Positions 37,562 to 45,926 of a stretch of DNA of 64,000 nucleotides are shown here, one piece after another. Origin of the DNA: Hanamia caeni (lineage in GTDB: Bacteria > Bacteroidota > Bacteroidia > Chitinophagales > Chitinophagaceae); assembly GCF_003721595.1 (NCBI RefSeq), contig NZ_RJJR01000011.1:153001-217000 (forward strand), written 5' to 3'. A program made the translations under genes and the position numbers. The notes under the pieces were generated by a model, which was not told the DNA's origin, did not search any database, and saw nothing but the letters and a program-made list of their open reading frames with translations. Within the stretch, counting starts at the first letter, position 1, and every line of letters starts with the position of its first letter.

Positions 37562-38544
37562 GGCTCAAATTCTTTAACGGGGTTCCAGTAATTCAGACCA
37601 AAAAAAATATTTTGCATGTTGTATTTACCAGCTTCTGATTCTGTCAATTGATGTGACCACGAAACCCGTTGTGACGCATTTGCACCAGGACCGGTTGAGT
37701 TTCTTTCTGCATACCAGGTAGTCTTATAATTGTCAGTGCCGCTCCAGTTGCTCCATCCTTCAGGACTGATGCATTGACCCATGTTGGTTTTAATAAAAAC
37801 CACCTTTGCAAATTTTCTCCAGGGCCGTCCAAGATAAACTTTGGTAACGTTCGGCTCAGCATTTATGGTGCAGTCTTTAAAGACAAATCCATAAGAAACA
37901 TTTTCAGGTGTTGACGCGGCTGTTATGTATGAGTTGGCTTTGCAGTGAATGATACATTGTTCAAACAAAGCTGTTGCTTCGCCAAAAATAAAATCCGTGG
38001 TTCCTTCGATGTAGCAATCAACAAAATATTGTCGGAAGTGCTCACCCGCCAGATATAAAGTATCCTGGTTTCCTAAAAATTTGCAATTAAAAAATGAGCA
38101 GAGGTCTGCTATTACACTTAAGGCAACGGCCTGTCCAACCGCGCCTGCACTATTTTCAACTGTTAAATTTTCCGCGTGAAAATCATTTCCCTGCACCTCA
38201 AGTGTAGGCGTGTAAAAAGTACTGTTGCGTCCTTTATTGATTTTTGCAAAATAATCGTCATAAGTAATTATTGTGCTGTCTTTGTTTTCACCAATCAAAG
38301 AAATTTTATTATTCCATGAAGGAATAAATACCTTTTCATGATACACACCATTCTTAATAAAAATGCGGATACGGTCAACAGGAAATGCTTTGCAGGCCTC
38401 AATCGCAGCCTGAATGGTCGTAAAATCGCCACTTCCGTCTTTTGCTACTACAAAGTCATATTTATCCGTAGCTTTTTGGTTCGGAAGAGCAAAAGATAAA
38501 ACCCCTAGAGACAGACAAAATAAGATTCCGTAATAAAACTTCAT
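37558..38544 (-). CDS. Pectinesterase (CE8)
   Basis: A 328-residue secreted right-handed beta-helix enzyme that removes methyl esters from homogalacturonan. The CE8 motifs occur in order: AKDGSGDFTTIQAAIEA, IKNGVYHEKVFIPS, SAGAVGQAVAL, the catalytic GNQDTLYLAGEHFRQYFVDCYIEGTTDFIFGEA (two Asp and the QDTL and DFIFG boxes), and YLGRPWRKFAKVVFI with the conserved Arg. A signal peptide covers the first 18 or so residues (SFALPNQ). The gene overlaps the downstream esterase by 4 bp and follows the SGNH esterase by 16 bp, so it belongs to the same mRNA. Confidence 0.95.
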   Translation of the reverse strand: MKFYYGILFCLSLGVLSFALPNQKATDKYDFVVAKDGSGDFTTIQAAIEACKAFPVDRIRIFIKNGVYHEKVFIPSWNNKISLIGENKDSTIITYDDYFAKINKGRNSTFYTPTLEVQGNDFHAENLTVENSAGAVGQAVALSVIADLCSFFNCKFLGNQDTLYLAGEHFRQYFVDCYIEGTTDFIFGEATALFEQCIIHCKANSYITAASTPENVSYGFVFKDCTINAEPNVTKVYLGRPWRKFAKVVFIKTNMGQCISPEGWSNWSGTDNYKTTWYAERNSTGPGANASQRVSWSHQLTESEAGKYNMQNIFFGLNYWNPVKEFEP

Positions 38545-38560
38545 TTACTGTAATTCTTTT

Positions 38561-39208
38561 TTATTTTAAATTCTTTAAGCCCTTCCAGACAGCTTTTGCG
38601 ATTTCCTTTTGGCCTGCAATATCCGGATGCAAACCATCTGCATAATTAGGTTTGGACACCGTGTGCAAAAGAGAAATAAAGCTTATTTGTTGCTCCGCTG
38701 CTAATTCTTTATATCTCTTTGCAAGCTTATAAAGAGAACGCTTCGTGTTTTTATTGTATTCCTTTTTGCGGTTGATATCATTCATGGTTTTCAGATTGAT
38801 ATCGCAGGGCGCAAGAATTACAATCGCACCATTATGGTTTACTTTCTTTATTTCATTTATCATCCACCGCATATTTTCCACACAGGAATTTACCATGGAA
38901 TCATTTCCGTTTTTTAAATCATTCACGCCTAAAAAAATCAGGTAATCATCCGCCTTCGGATATTTTTCCAATACAGGTAACAACTCTTTTTTATCAGCAG
39001 TTTTTCTGCCGCTTCTGCCTGCGTTGATAAAATCAATGCCCGGATGATCTCCAGATAAAAAATACACCCAGCTATGGCCATCTACCTGCGCGCCATAGGT
39101 GATGGAATCCCCAAAGCAAACAATTTGACGGTTTACTTTTTTAAATGCCATCAGCGCAAGTAAAACTGACGAAGCAAAAATTAACGGGTATAGAAATTTG
39201 CCTTTCAT
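38561..39208 (-). CDS. SGNH/GDSL hydrolase, probable pectin deacetylase
   Basis: A 215-residue SGNH esterase. Block I is IVCFGDSITYGAQ (nucleophile Ser), block II Gly is in NAGRSG, block III is FLGVNDLKNG, and block V is DGLHPDIAGQ (Asp-x-x-His). The N-terminus MKGKFLYPLIFASSVLLALMAF is a signal or anchor helix. The frame extends to 39388, but that part overlaps the 3' end of the PL10 gene. The ATG at 39208 leaves a 10-bp gap and gives a normal secretion signal. The function is likely deacetylation of a pectic oligosaccharide, based on its operon mates CE8, PL10, GH28 and CE12. Confidence 0.85.
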   Translation of the reverse strand: MKGKFLYPLIFASSVLLALMAFKKVNRQIVCFGDSITYGAQVDGHSWVYFLSGDHPGIDFINAGRSGRKTADKKELLPVLEKYPKADDYLIFLGVNDLKNGNDSMVNSCVENMRWMINEIKKVNHNGAIVILAPCDINLKTMNDINRKKEYNKNTKRSLYKLAKRYKELAAEQQISFISLLHTVSKPNYADGLHPDIAGQKEIAKAVWKGLKNLK

Positions 39209-39218
39209 TCTTGTCAAT

Positions 39219-40436
39219 TTATTGATGATTCTTTTGTAACCATTTTGGATAATCTGAGGCGATAATGCGCTGCGGCCAATACCCATACCATGCATAGCCT
39301 GTTCTTCTTTCGCGTGATACTTCTGATAGTCTATATACTTTTCTACCATCGCGGTTTGCAAACATCGGCCGATCTGTTTGCAATTCATAATAACGCGTCC
39401 AGATGGGTGGAGCAGCGGAATCGGTAACTACTACCCTATCAGATTTAGCTTCATGATATTTGTATACTGTATCTTCTGCAGCAATTGTTTTTACAACTGT
39501 ATTTTTTATTTCCACCTTCTCAAACCAGGCAACTGCTTTCTTTATAGCTTCAACTATTTTCGGATCCGGATTTTTTTCCTTCATAAGGAATCGCACAATA
39601 TCTGAACTTTCAGAGCTTGCTTTCGAAGCCAATTCAAACGTTCTGGCTCCGACCGGTTGTAAAGTAACGTTATCGTGCTGCTGGCACCAACCTGTAGGAA
39701 CGCCATGTTCAACAATCTGGCATTTCAGGATGCAATCCATTCCTTTTCTATAAGATCTTTGCGCTTTATTTCGCAATTCATCATTTATAAATGAATAATA
39801 CGGCTTGCGCTGGACAATATGCTGTAGCACGCGCATTACGCCAATCATTGCGCCATCATTAAAGGTTATATATTTTCTATAGCCGCTCACATCGGGATAA
39901 AACTGTGGCCAGCCGCCATTGTCATACTGCGATTCAAAAATAAAATTCAGCCCATTCAAAACCGCTTTCTCATATTTTTTATCATGAAGCAGGGTGAAGG
40001 CTTTTGCCAGGTATTCTATTTGCGTGTAGGTAGCACCGTTATCAAAGGTAGTATGCAGTGAATCTTTATGCTGCAAAAGAATTTCTTTTTGTTTATCCGT
40101 TAGAATGGCCAGCATGTCGTAATTCTTAGGCCACCCGCCGTTAGGTTGTTGGTACATCAAAAGATTGTCAGCAATATGAAGGATATCTGAAGGTTGATAG
40201 CGCGGCTGATTTTTTACAGGCATTATTACCTGATCGTGATCGGTAATATCCATCCAATGATGACGGCTATCCTGGAAGCCGGAAACATCCTGAATTTTAA
40301 AATCGTTTTGGGCAAAACCAGGCAATGCGATTACCATTAAAAAAAATACGGCAGCAATATTTACTGACAGATTTGAGATGAAATTGATTGAACAGGTTTT
40401 CAAAAGATGGTTATTTGATTTCCATTTTCTTTCCAT
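39219..40436 (-). CDS. pelA: Pectate lyase PL10 (PelA type)
   Basis: A 405-residue secreted pectate lyase (signal peptide ending LPGFAQ after an unusually long, charged n-region). The PL10 (alpha/alpha)3 toroid is shown by MYQQPNGGWPKNYDM, TTFDNGATYTQIEYLAKAF, FESQYDNGGWPQFYPD, YITFNDGAM, GVPTGWCQQHDNVTLQPVGARTFELAS and the C-terminal RRTGYAWYGYWPQ. The enzyme cuts polygalacturonate by beta-elimination with calcium. The ATG at 40436 overlaps the end of the GH28 gene by 26 bp. No later ATG keeps the signal peptide. It lies mid-operon between GH28 and the SGNH esterase. Confidence 0.94.
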   Translation of the reverse strand: MERKWKSNNHLLKTCSINFISNLSVNIAAVFFLMVIALPGFAQNDFKIQDVSGFQDSRHHWMDITDHDQVIMPVKNQPRYQPSDILHIADNLLMYQQPNGGWPKNYDMLAILTDKQKEILLQHKDSLHTTFDNGATYTQIEYLAKAFTLLHDKKYEKAVLNGLNFIFESQYDNGGWPQFYPDVSGYRKYITFNDGAMIGVMRVLQHIVQRKPYYSFINDELRNKAQRSYRKGMDCILKCQIVEHGVPTGWCQQHDNVTLQPVGARTFELASKASSESSDIVRFLMKEKNPDPKIVEAIKKAVAWFEKVEIKNTVVKTIAAEDTVYKYHEAKSDRVVVTDSAAPPIWTRYYELQTDRPMFANRDGRKVYRLSEVSRERRTGYAWYGYWPQRIIASDYPKWLQKNHQ

Positions 40437-41835
40437 TTACGATCGTGTTTTTTACGTGAAGACCTTTAGCGTCTTTTATAACATAGTCTTTTTCCACATT
40501 ATCAAAATTGCAATCAACGATGTGAATATTGGTCACAGGCTTTGCATTCAGCCCTTCAATATAAATCCCATACTTGCTTTTTTGGCTTGTTACATTATTT
40601 ACGAAAACACCACTGAGCGTTGGTGGGAAATTGCACTTTGCCGCTTTTTCCCTTTCATAAAACATATTAATTTTTAGCACAGCTTCCCTTACTTCGCCCA
40701 CTTTTATATTCCGGAAATAGAAATTTTTCAATACGCCGCCGCGGCATGCATTGGATTTAATGCGTATCGCGCGATCCAAATGAGGGCTGTTCATTGTACA
40801 ATTTTGAGCGAACACATTCTCCACGCCTCCTGAGGTTTCACTGCCGATTACTACTCCGCCGTGACCGTCTTTCATATCACAATCCTGGATAATAATATTT
40901 TTTGAAGGCACATTTACACGGCGCCCGTCTTCATCTCTTCCGCTTTTTATGGCAATACAATCGTCACCGTCTGTAAATGAACAATTTTTTATCATGACAT
41001 CTGAACATGATTCGGGGTCGCAACCGTCATTGTTAGGACCGAGGCTGTTGGTAATTACACCATCTACGGTTACATTTTTGCAAAGCGTAGGATGAATCAG
41101 CCAGAATGGAGCATTGATGAGCGTTACACCTTTGATTAACACATTGTTGCATTTATAAAATTCAACCATAGACGGACGCATGTAATGCCCTTTGCCAAAA
41201 ACACGATCTTTTACCGGAGCACCTTCGGCGGCCATCTGCATTAGCCTTGGTTCGTTGGCGGGATCATGCTGTTTGGGCATACCTTCTTTCCAGCCAAATC
41301 TTTTACTTCCTGTCCAGTTCCACCAATTTTCATTGCTGGCCTGGCCGTCTAAGGTTCCCTTTCCAGTGAGCGCAATATTTGTTTGGCCATAAGCATACAC
41401 GAGCGGAGAATAATTCATCAACTCTATTCCTTCAAAGCGCGTGAACACAACAGGCAAATAGTCGTCATCATTGGTGCTGAATTTAAGAATGGCCTTTTCA
41501 TCCAAATGAAGATTTACATTGCTGAGCAGGTGAATAGGGCCTTTTACAAAAAAAGTTCCAGAAGGAATTAACACCCTGCCACCGCCTTTGCTGTTGCATT
41601 CCCGGATGGCCGCTTTGATGGCAGGAAGGCAATCTGTGGCGCCATCTGCTTTTGCTCCATAATTTAAAATAGAAAAATCATGGTCTGGAAATGCGGGCGG
41701 AATAATTCTTTTGACAATGGCGTTGTAATCTTTCCAGCCTTGCTGCGCTTCGTTTTGAGCGGAACAACCGGTGGATAAAATACTTAACAACAGCACCCAT
41801 CCACCTACATATTTTTGAATCCAATTTTTTTTCAT
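40411..41835 (-). CDS. Polygalacturonase-like GH28 lipoprotein
   Basis: A 474-residue right-handed beta-helix hydrolase. A lipobox (SILSTGC, Cys24) points to membrane anchoring. GH28 motifs are in order: GPNNDGCDPESC with the two Asp residues (D270, D273), TDGDDCIAIKSGRDEDG (D291, D292), DGHGGVVIGSE with the catalytic His (H325), and the Arg-x-Lys site in RAIRIKSN near residue 366. The protein is an inverting galacturonan or rhamnogalacturonan hydrolase; endo or exo mode is not readable. A longer frame starts at 41919 but lacks a signal sequence. The ATG at 41835 gives MKKNWIQ and the lipobox. It is second in the RGAE-led operon. Confidence 0.93.
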   Translation of the reverse strand: MKKNWIQKYVGGWVLLLSILSTGCSAQNEAQQGWKDYNAIVKRIIPPAFPDHDFSILNYGAKADGATDCLPAIKAAIRECNSKGGGRVLIPSGTFFVKGPIHLLSNVNLHLDEKAILKFSTNDDDYLPVVFTRFEGIELMNYSPLVYAYGQTNIALTGKGTLDGQASNENWWNWTGSKRFGWKEGMPKQHDPANEPRLMQMAAEGAPVKDRVFGKGHYMRPSMVEFYKCNNVLIKGVTLINAPFWLIHPTLCKNVTVDGVITNSLGPNNDGCDPESCSDVMIKNCSFTDGDDCIAIKSGRDEDGRRVNVPSKNIIIQDCDMKDGHGGVVIGSETSGGVENVFAQNCTMNSPHLDRAIRIKSNACRGGVLKNFYFRNIKVGEVREAVLKINMFYEREKAAKCNFPPTLSGVFVNNVTSQKSKYGIYIEGLNAKPVTNIHIVDCNFDNVEKDYVIKDAKGLHVKNTIVNGKKMEIK

Positions 41836-41854
41836 GATATAAATTTCTTTTGAT

Positions 41855-42628
41855 TTATTTCGCCTTTTTATTTGTTGAAATTTTTTCGGCAAGTCCAAGA
41901 TGTAATTTTTGAATATCATTCAATACAATCTCGGCCATCATCCTAGCCCCTAACTCATTGAAATGTGTGTCATCTTTATGGCCATCCGGATAATGTGGGT
42001 TTTCTCCGGGTTGCAAATAATTAAACAAAAATTTGGAATTTTCAGGACCCAGCTTTTGAAATGCCTCCTGGCTCTCTTTATCCAAATCAATCAGGGGAAC
42101 AGACAATTTCTTTGCGACCTGCTTTACCAATTTTGTATACTCAGCATGGGTTTCCATGATATGCCCTGTCGAATCAAATTTGCGCCGGGCCACGGGTGTA
42201 ATTAATACCGGGATTGCTTTTTTATTTCTTGAATCATCCACAAACTTTTGCAGAAAGGCTGTAAAGTCTTCGGGCTTTGTATAGCTTCCCTTGGTGGGCA
42301 CTTCATCATTATGGCCAAACTGGATGAGCACATAATCGCCTTCTTTTAATGTTTGCAAAACAGATTGCCATCTTCCCTCTTCGATAAACGTCCGGGTGCT
42401 TCTTCCGTTCTTTGCGCGGTTGTCGACCGTAACCGTAGAATCAAAATAATGATGAAAAGGCATGCCCCAGCCGGTTTCAGGGTAGGCTTTCACTTCCTTA
42501 TCGGCCATAGTAGAATCGCCGATGAGGTAAACAGTAATTCTATTGCTTTCCTTAAATGCGAACAATATAAAAGCCCCCAGTGACAGTAAACCAATAAATA
42601 GTTTTATTTTATATTTTGTTGTTTTCAA
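41855..42628 (-). CDS. Rhamnogalacturonan acetylesterase (CE12)
   Basis: A 257-residue SGNH-fold CE12 enzyme that removes acetyl groups from rhamnogalacturonan-I. The motifs are VYLIGDSTMADKE with nucleophile Ser39, NRAKNGRSTRTF, LIQFGHNDEVP, and the terminal Asp/His pair in HKDDTHFNELGARMMAEI. A hydrophobic signal/anchor covers residues 8-24. No ATG or GTG is available in frame. Translation apparently starts at the TTG at 42628, directly preceded by CCA. This could keep expression low or allow control from the long leader. It heads the pectin operon, with the LacI-type operator and promoter 240-320 bp upstream. Confidence 0.9.
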   Translation of the reverse strand: MKTTKYKIKLFIGLLSLGAFILFAFKESNRITVYLIGDSTMADKEVKAYPETGWGMPFHHYFDSTVTVDNRAKNGRSTRTFIEEGRWQSVLQTLKEGDYVLIQFGHNDEVPTKGSYTKPEDFTAFLQKFVDDSRNKKAIPVLITPVARRKFDSTGHIMETHAEYTKLVKQVAKKLSVPLIDLDKESQEAFQKLGPENSKFLFNYLQPGENPHYPDGHKDDTHFNELGARMMAEIVLNDIQKLHLGLAEKISTNKKAK

Positions 42629-42875
42629 TGGATTATAATTTATTCCTAAAATTAATTTTTAAAAATCTAAAAAAATCAATCCTGCTTTTATAGAAAATAT
42701 TTTCTAATTTTAAAAAACCATTTGATGAAACTCATACATTATTGTTTTAAACGCTTACCTCCACCGCGGATCGCCTGTATTATTTTTTCCTGGAAACGAT
42801 TCGTCTGCGGATATACTATTGTGTGATTAGAAATTATAAACAAGTGCTGCCTGGCGTTCTCATACCTCAATTAAG

Positions 42876-42883
42876 CAAGTGTA
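42876..42883 (-). promoter_or_regulatory. -7 box of the RGAE pectin operon
   Basis: TACACTTG on the minus strand matches TAnnTTTG at all but one base. The 10-bp context (42874-42883) is identical to that upstream of the second susC and stands at the same distance from the 34-bp operator repeat. This conservation supports it more than the sequence alone. Confidence 0.6.
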
Positions 42884-42916
42884 CTAATAATTTGGCAGGT
42901 TAGGCGCCGGATTGAA

Positions 42917-42950
42917 ATGTATTTTTATGCAATCGTTCCCGATAACGTTT
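42917..42950 (-). promoter_or_regulatory. LacI-type operator repeat, copy A
   Basis: These 34 bp are identical to 53855-53888. On the minus strand the core reads AACGTTATCGGGAACGATT, with overlapping inverted repeats (CGTT...AACG and ATCG...CGAT) typical of LacI-family operators. It lies 33 bp upstream of the predicted -7 box and 289 bp upstream of the RGAE start codon. LacI regulation is inferred from the lacI gene next to copy B. Confidence 0.75.
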
Positions 42951-43024
42951 TAACTTTTTATTCGGGTAAAATATTTTGAATGAAATAAAAAAATCAGATG
43001 CCACAGGCATGATCAAAAATTTCC

Positions 43025-43366
43025 TTATAAAAAATCTTTTCTTGCTGGTGTAAATATGTCCACTAATATTCCTTCTTCCAAAGCAACAACGCCATGTACT
43101 AAATCCGGAGCTACGAAAAAGCAATCACCTTGTCCCAGTATATTTTTCTTCCCATCTATTGTTACTTCAAACCGTCCTGATTCAACATACGAAATCTGCC
43201 GGTGCACATGGTGATGAAGTGACCCGGCAGCATCTTTTTCAAAACGAACACAAACCATCATTACCTGATCATCAAAACCGAGAATTTTTCTTTCAACACC
43301 GTGGCCTGTTTGCTCCCAGGAAATTTCTTTTGAATGAATGAAAGCCTTTCCTGCTTTTGGTTTCAT
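43025..43366 (-). CDS. kdgF: KdgF-like cupin (pectin degradation)
   Basis: A 113-residue single-domain cupin without a signal peptide. Cupin motif 1 is HHHVHRQISYVESGRFEVTIDG, with the metal-binding His set and Glu, and motif 2 is GDCFFVAPDLVHGVVALEEG. The size and the HHHxH pattern match KdgF, which speeds linearisation of 4,5-unsaturated monouronates to 5-keto-4-deoxyuronate. The genomic setting between pectate lyase genes supports that role, but small cupins are easily confused, so this is moderate confidence. It is divergent from the second PL10 and probably shares its control region. Confidence 0.72.
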   Translation of the reverse strand: MKPKAGKAFIHSKEISWEQTGHGVERKILGFDDQVMMVCVRFEKDAAGSLHHHVHRQISYVESGRFEVTIDGKKNILGQGDCFFVAPDLVHGVVALEEGILVDIFTPARKDFL

Positions 43367-43476
43367 AAGTATTTTTCTTGTAAAGTTACTTTTTTCATTT
43401 CAATAAATCCTTTTAGCGAAATGAAATTAATATCTTAAAACAATTAAAAAAACATCTTAAAGCTATTTCTGATTCT

Positions 43477-43488
43477 GGGAACGTTTGC
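43477..43488 (+). promoter_or_regulatory. Third, diverged LacI-type operator core before PL10
   Basis: GGGAACGTTTGC matches the operator core GGGAACGATTGC at 11 of 12 positions. It has the same orientation relative to the downstream gene as copies A and B, and is followed by an AT-rich stretch. It lies 122 bp upstream of the PL10 ATG at 43611, in the region shared with the divergent cupin gene. Confidence 0.55.
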
Positions 43489-43610
43489 GCAAATTTTTAT
43501 TGAAATTCTTTTACATTTTAGAAAAAAGAAATCACCTTCAACAACTCAATACGTAAATGAGTTGATTTTGATTATCAAAAATATTCATCCTTATTCTTCA
43601 TCAAACAACT

Positions 43611-45218
43611 ATGCGAATTAACAAGTTAATATGGGTAAATGCAATTGTAGCTATGCTTTATACCGGTAATGCATACACGCAAAATAAAACACTTGCCCAA
43701 CAAGCGCAAAAAGCGATGATGGCAGCTACGAAATACATGGTTGATAGTGTCAGCACTAATGGCGGTTATGTTTGGTATTATCTGCCAGACTTGTCCCGTC
43801 GCTGGGGAGAAATGGAGGCGTATAAAACGATGATTTGGATACAGGACGGCGGTACAGTAACCGTTGGTGATATGCTTTTGGATGCATACAAAGCTACCGG
43901 CGAAGAATATTTTTACCAGGCCGCCGAAAAAGCTGCCGACGCAATGATCTGGGGTCAAAGCGAAGAAGGTGGATGGAATTACATGATTGATTTTGCCGGC
44001 GACCGATCACTTAAGCAGTGGTACGTCAGTATTGGCAAAAATGGTTGGAGGTTGGAAGAATTTCAACATTATTATGGCAACAGCACTTATGACGATGAAG
44101 TCACTTCTGATGCGGCACGCTTTCTTTTGAAATTGTATCTGGTTAAACTCGACCCAAAATACAAGCCCGCGCTGGACAAAGCCATCAACTTTATTCTTAA
44201 AAGCCAATATCCAAACGGCGGATGGCCGCAACGTTATCCTTTAAAATATGATTTTAATAAGGCGGGACACCTTGACTATACCTCATTTTATACGTTTAAT
44301 GATAATGTAATCTGGGAAAATCTGTATTTTCTTATTCAATGTTATCAAACACTCGGTGAAGAAAGATTTTTGGATCCAATCAGAAGAGGCATGGATTTTT
44401 ATTACATCTCTCAGCAGGGAAACGGTGCATGGGGCCAGCAATACAATATGCAAATGGATGTTGCAGGCGCGCGAACCTATGAGCCTGCTGCCTACCTGCC
44501 ACGCGCCACCCTTGCGAATTCTTTATTGTTGCTGAAATTTTACCAATATACAGGCGACCGAAAATATCTTTCCCGCATCCCTGATGCAATCAGGTGGCTG
44601 GATAAAGTGAAACTCCCCGCTAGCATGACAGAAAATGGAAAATATACCCATTCGCTTTTTGTAGAAGTAGGAACTGACAAGCCCATTTTCGATCACCGGA
44701 AAGGCTCCAATGTGAAGTATGGATTTTATTATACAGACTACAGCGATTCGAATTTGCTGGGACACATGCATGGCAAAGGAAACATCAATGTGCAGTATCT
44801 TAAAGACGAATATGCAAGAGTAAGCGCATTATCTCCTGAAGAAGCTACAAAGGATTCTCCTCTCCTTCCCGGCAAGTTTGAAGGAACGGGTACACCACAA
44901 ACTTTTTACGAATTGAACCGCGGCAATTTTATGAAAAGAAATCCGGAAGAAACCAATGTAAAAAAAGTGATTGAATCTCTCGATAATAAAAACCGTTGGC
45001 TGATCAGGTACGCAATGATTAGTAATCCTTACATTGGCGATGGGAAAAACCAGGAACCAACCACAAAATATTCATCCACGATGGTGGGCGACAAGACTGA
45101 TACCTCTCCTTATAGAGACACTTCCGACCAGGAATATATTTCAACATCCAGGTATGTGCAGAATATGTATTTATTGATTAATTATTTAAACTTAGTAAAT
45201 AATAAAAATGGCAAGTAA
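43611..45218 (+). CDS. Second pectate lyase, PL10 type
   Basis: A 535-residue secreted protein (signal peptide about 23 residues, ending AYTQ) of the pectic-acid-lyase family. The motifs are FILKSQYPNGGWPQRYP, FYTFNDNVIWENLYFLIQC, GNGAWGQQYNMQMDVAGARTYEPAA (the equivalent of the QHD...ARTFE region in PL10), and FDHRKGSNVKYGFYYTDYSD. It is about 130 residues longer than the operon-borne PL10, with an extended N-terminal helical part and a C-terminal tail rich in charged residues. This points to a different substrate range or location. It is followed 39 bp later by a LamG protein in the same direction. Confidence 0.88.
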   Translation: MRINKLIWVNAIVAMLYTGNAYTQNKTLAQQAQKAMMAATKYMVDSVSTNGGYVWYYLPDLSRRWGEMEAYKTMIWIQDGGTVTVGDMLLDAYKATGEEYFYQAAEKAADAMIWGQSEEGGWNYMIDFAGDRSLKQWYVSIGKNGWRLEEFQHYYGNSTYDDEVTSDAARFLLKLYLVKLDPKYKPALDKAINFILKSQYPNGGWPQRYPLKYDFNKAGHLDYTSFYTFNDNVIWENLYFLIQCYQTLGEERFLDPIRRGMDFYYISQQGNGAWGQQYNMQMDVAGARTYEPAAYLPRATLANSLLLLKFYQYTGDRKYLSRIPDAIRWLDKVKLPASMTENGKYTHSLFVEVGTDKPIFDHRKGSNVKYGFYYTDYSDSNLLGHMHGKGNINVQYLKDEYARVSALSPEEATKDSPLLPGKFEGTGTPQTFYELNRGNFMKRNPEETNVKKVIESLDNKNRWLIRYAMISNPYIGDGKNQEPTTKYSSTMVGDKTDTSPYRDTSDQEYISTSRYVQNMYLLINYLNLVNNKNGK

Positions 45219-45257
45219 TGATTAAAAATATTTATTAAATCATAACTTAATTGTTTG

Positions 45258-45926
45258 ATGAAAAAGTTATCTTTCATTCTGTTTTTATTTTTATTGTTCA
45301 TCTTTTTTACATCCGCATTTTTCAAAAGCGATTCCACTCTTACCTGGAAACTAAAAAACATTCACTCCATCGGTGGTTTCAAAACAGAAATTCTCGGAAA
45401 CCCTTTAATTAAAACTGAAGGGAAAGACACTTCAATTTATTTTAATGGAATAAACGATGGCCTGATTGTTTCCGAAATCCCAATAAAAGGATGGCCAAAG
45501 TTTACTATTGAAGTTTTGTTTAAACCGGATGGCGACGGGCCGATAGCTCCGCGCTTCATTCATTTCGAGGATACAGCATTCAGGCGCGGAACCTTCGAAA
45601 TCAGGCTAACAAATAAAAAACAGTGGTACCTGGATACGTTTCTGAAAAATGGCAAAACTGACAGAGGCCTGGCGCTGATTGATTCCACCAAACTACATCC
45701 TGCTGATGAATGGTTTTGGGTGGCAATGGAATATGATGGTAAAAAAATGACCAGTTTTGTAAATGGCAAAAAAGAATTGGAACAAGAATTTAATTTTTCT
45801 GCGATAACAAAAGGAAACATTTCTCTTGGTGTTCGCCTGAACCAAGTAGATTGGTTCAAGGGGCAGATAAAAGAAATTCGTTTTCATCCTGAAGCATTGC
45901 AGCCACAAGGTTTGCAACACTTTTAA
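45258..45926 (+). CDS. Secreted LamG/concanavalin-like domain protein
   Basis: A 222-residue protein. The N-terminal hydrophobic segment (FILFLFLLFIFFTSAFF) is a signal or anchor. The remainder is a jelly-roll LamG-type domain (INDGLIVSEIPIKGWPKFTIEVLFKP, GTFEIRLTNKKQWYLDTF, DEWFWVAMEYDGKKMTSFVNGKKE, ISLGVRLNQVDWFKGQIKEIRFHPEAL). Such domains bind carbohydrate; no catalytic residues are apparent. A TTG lies one codon upstream, but the ATG at 45258 is the natural start. It is probably co-transcribed with the PL10 gene and may help bind pectin. Confidence 0.85.
   Translation: MKKLSFILFLFLLFIFFTSAFFKSDSTLTWKLKNIHSIGGFKTEILGNPLIKTEGKDTSIYFNGINDGLIVSEIPIKGWPKFTIEVLFKPDGDGPIAPRFIHFEDTAFRRGTFEIRLTNKKQWYLDTFLKNGKTDRGLALIDSTKLHPADEWFWVAMEYDGKKMTSFVNGKKELEQEFNFSAITKGNISLGVRLNQVDWFKGQIKEIRFHPEALQPQGLQHF

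Larger units (their letters stand above)
42629..43024. promoter_or_regulatory. Control region of the pectin operon (long leader)
   Basis: About 396 bp without a credible gene. It contains a predicted -7 box at 42876-42883, a 34-bp operator repeat at 42917-42950, and a leader of about 240 nt before the RGAE start. A sequence resembling the operator core in reverse orientation (GGAAACGATTCG, 42791-42802) lies within the leader and may be an auxiliary site. No terminator is obvious behind the cupin gene. Confidence 0.6.

Noticed and set aside
39209..39388. 60-residue extension of the SGNH hydrolase
   Set aside because: Lies inside the 3' end of the PL10 gene in another frame; the internal ATG at 39208 provides a signal sequence.
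42791..42802. GGAAACGATTCG as a fourth LacI operator
   Set aside because: Only 10 of 12 core positions match and orientation is reversed; kept as a possible auxiliary site within the leader, not as a separate feature.
42900..43124. 74-codon minus-strand frame across the operator repeat and cupin 3' end
   Set aside because: Overlaps the cupin gene in another frame and the regulatory repeat; not a gene.
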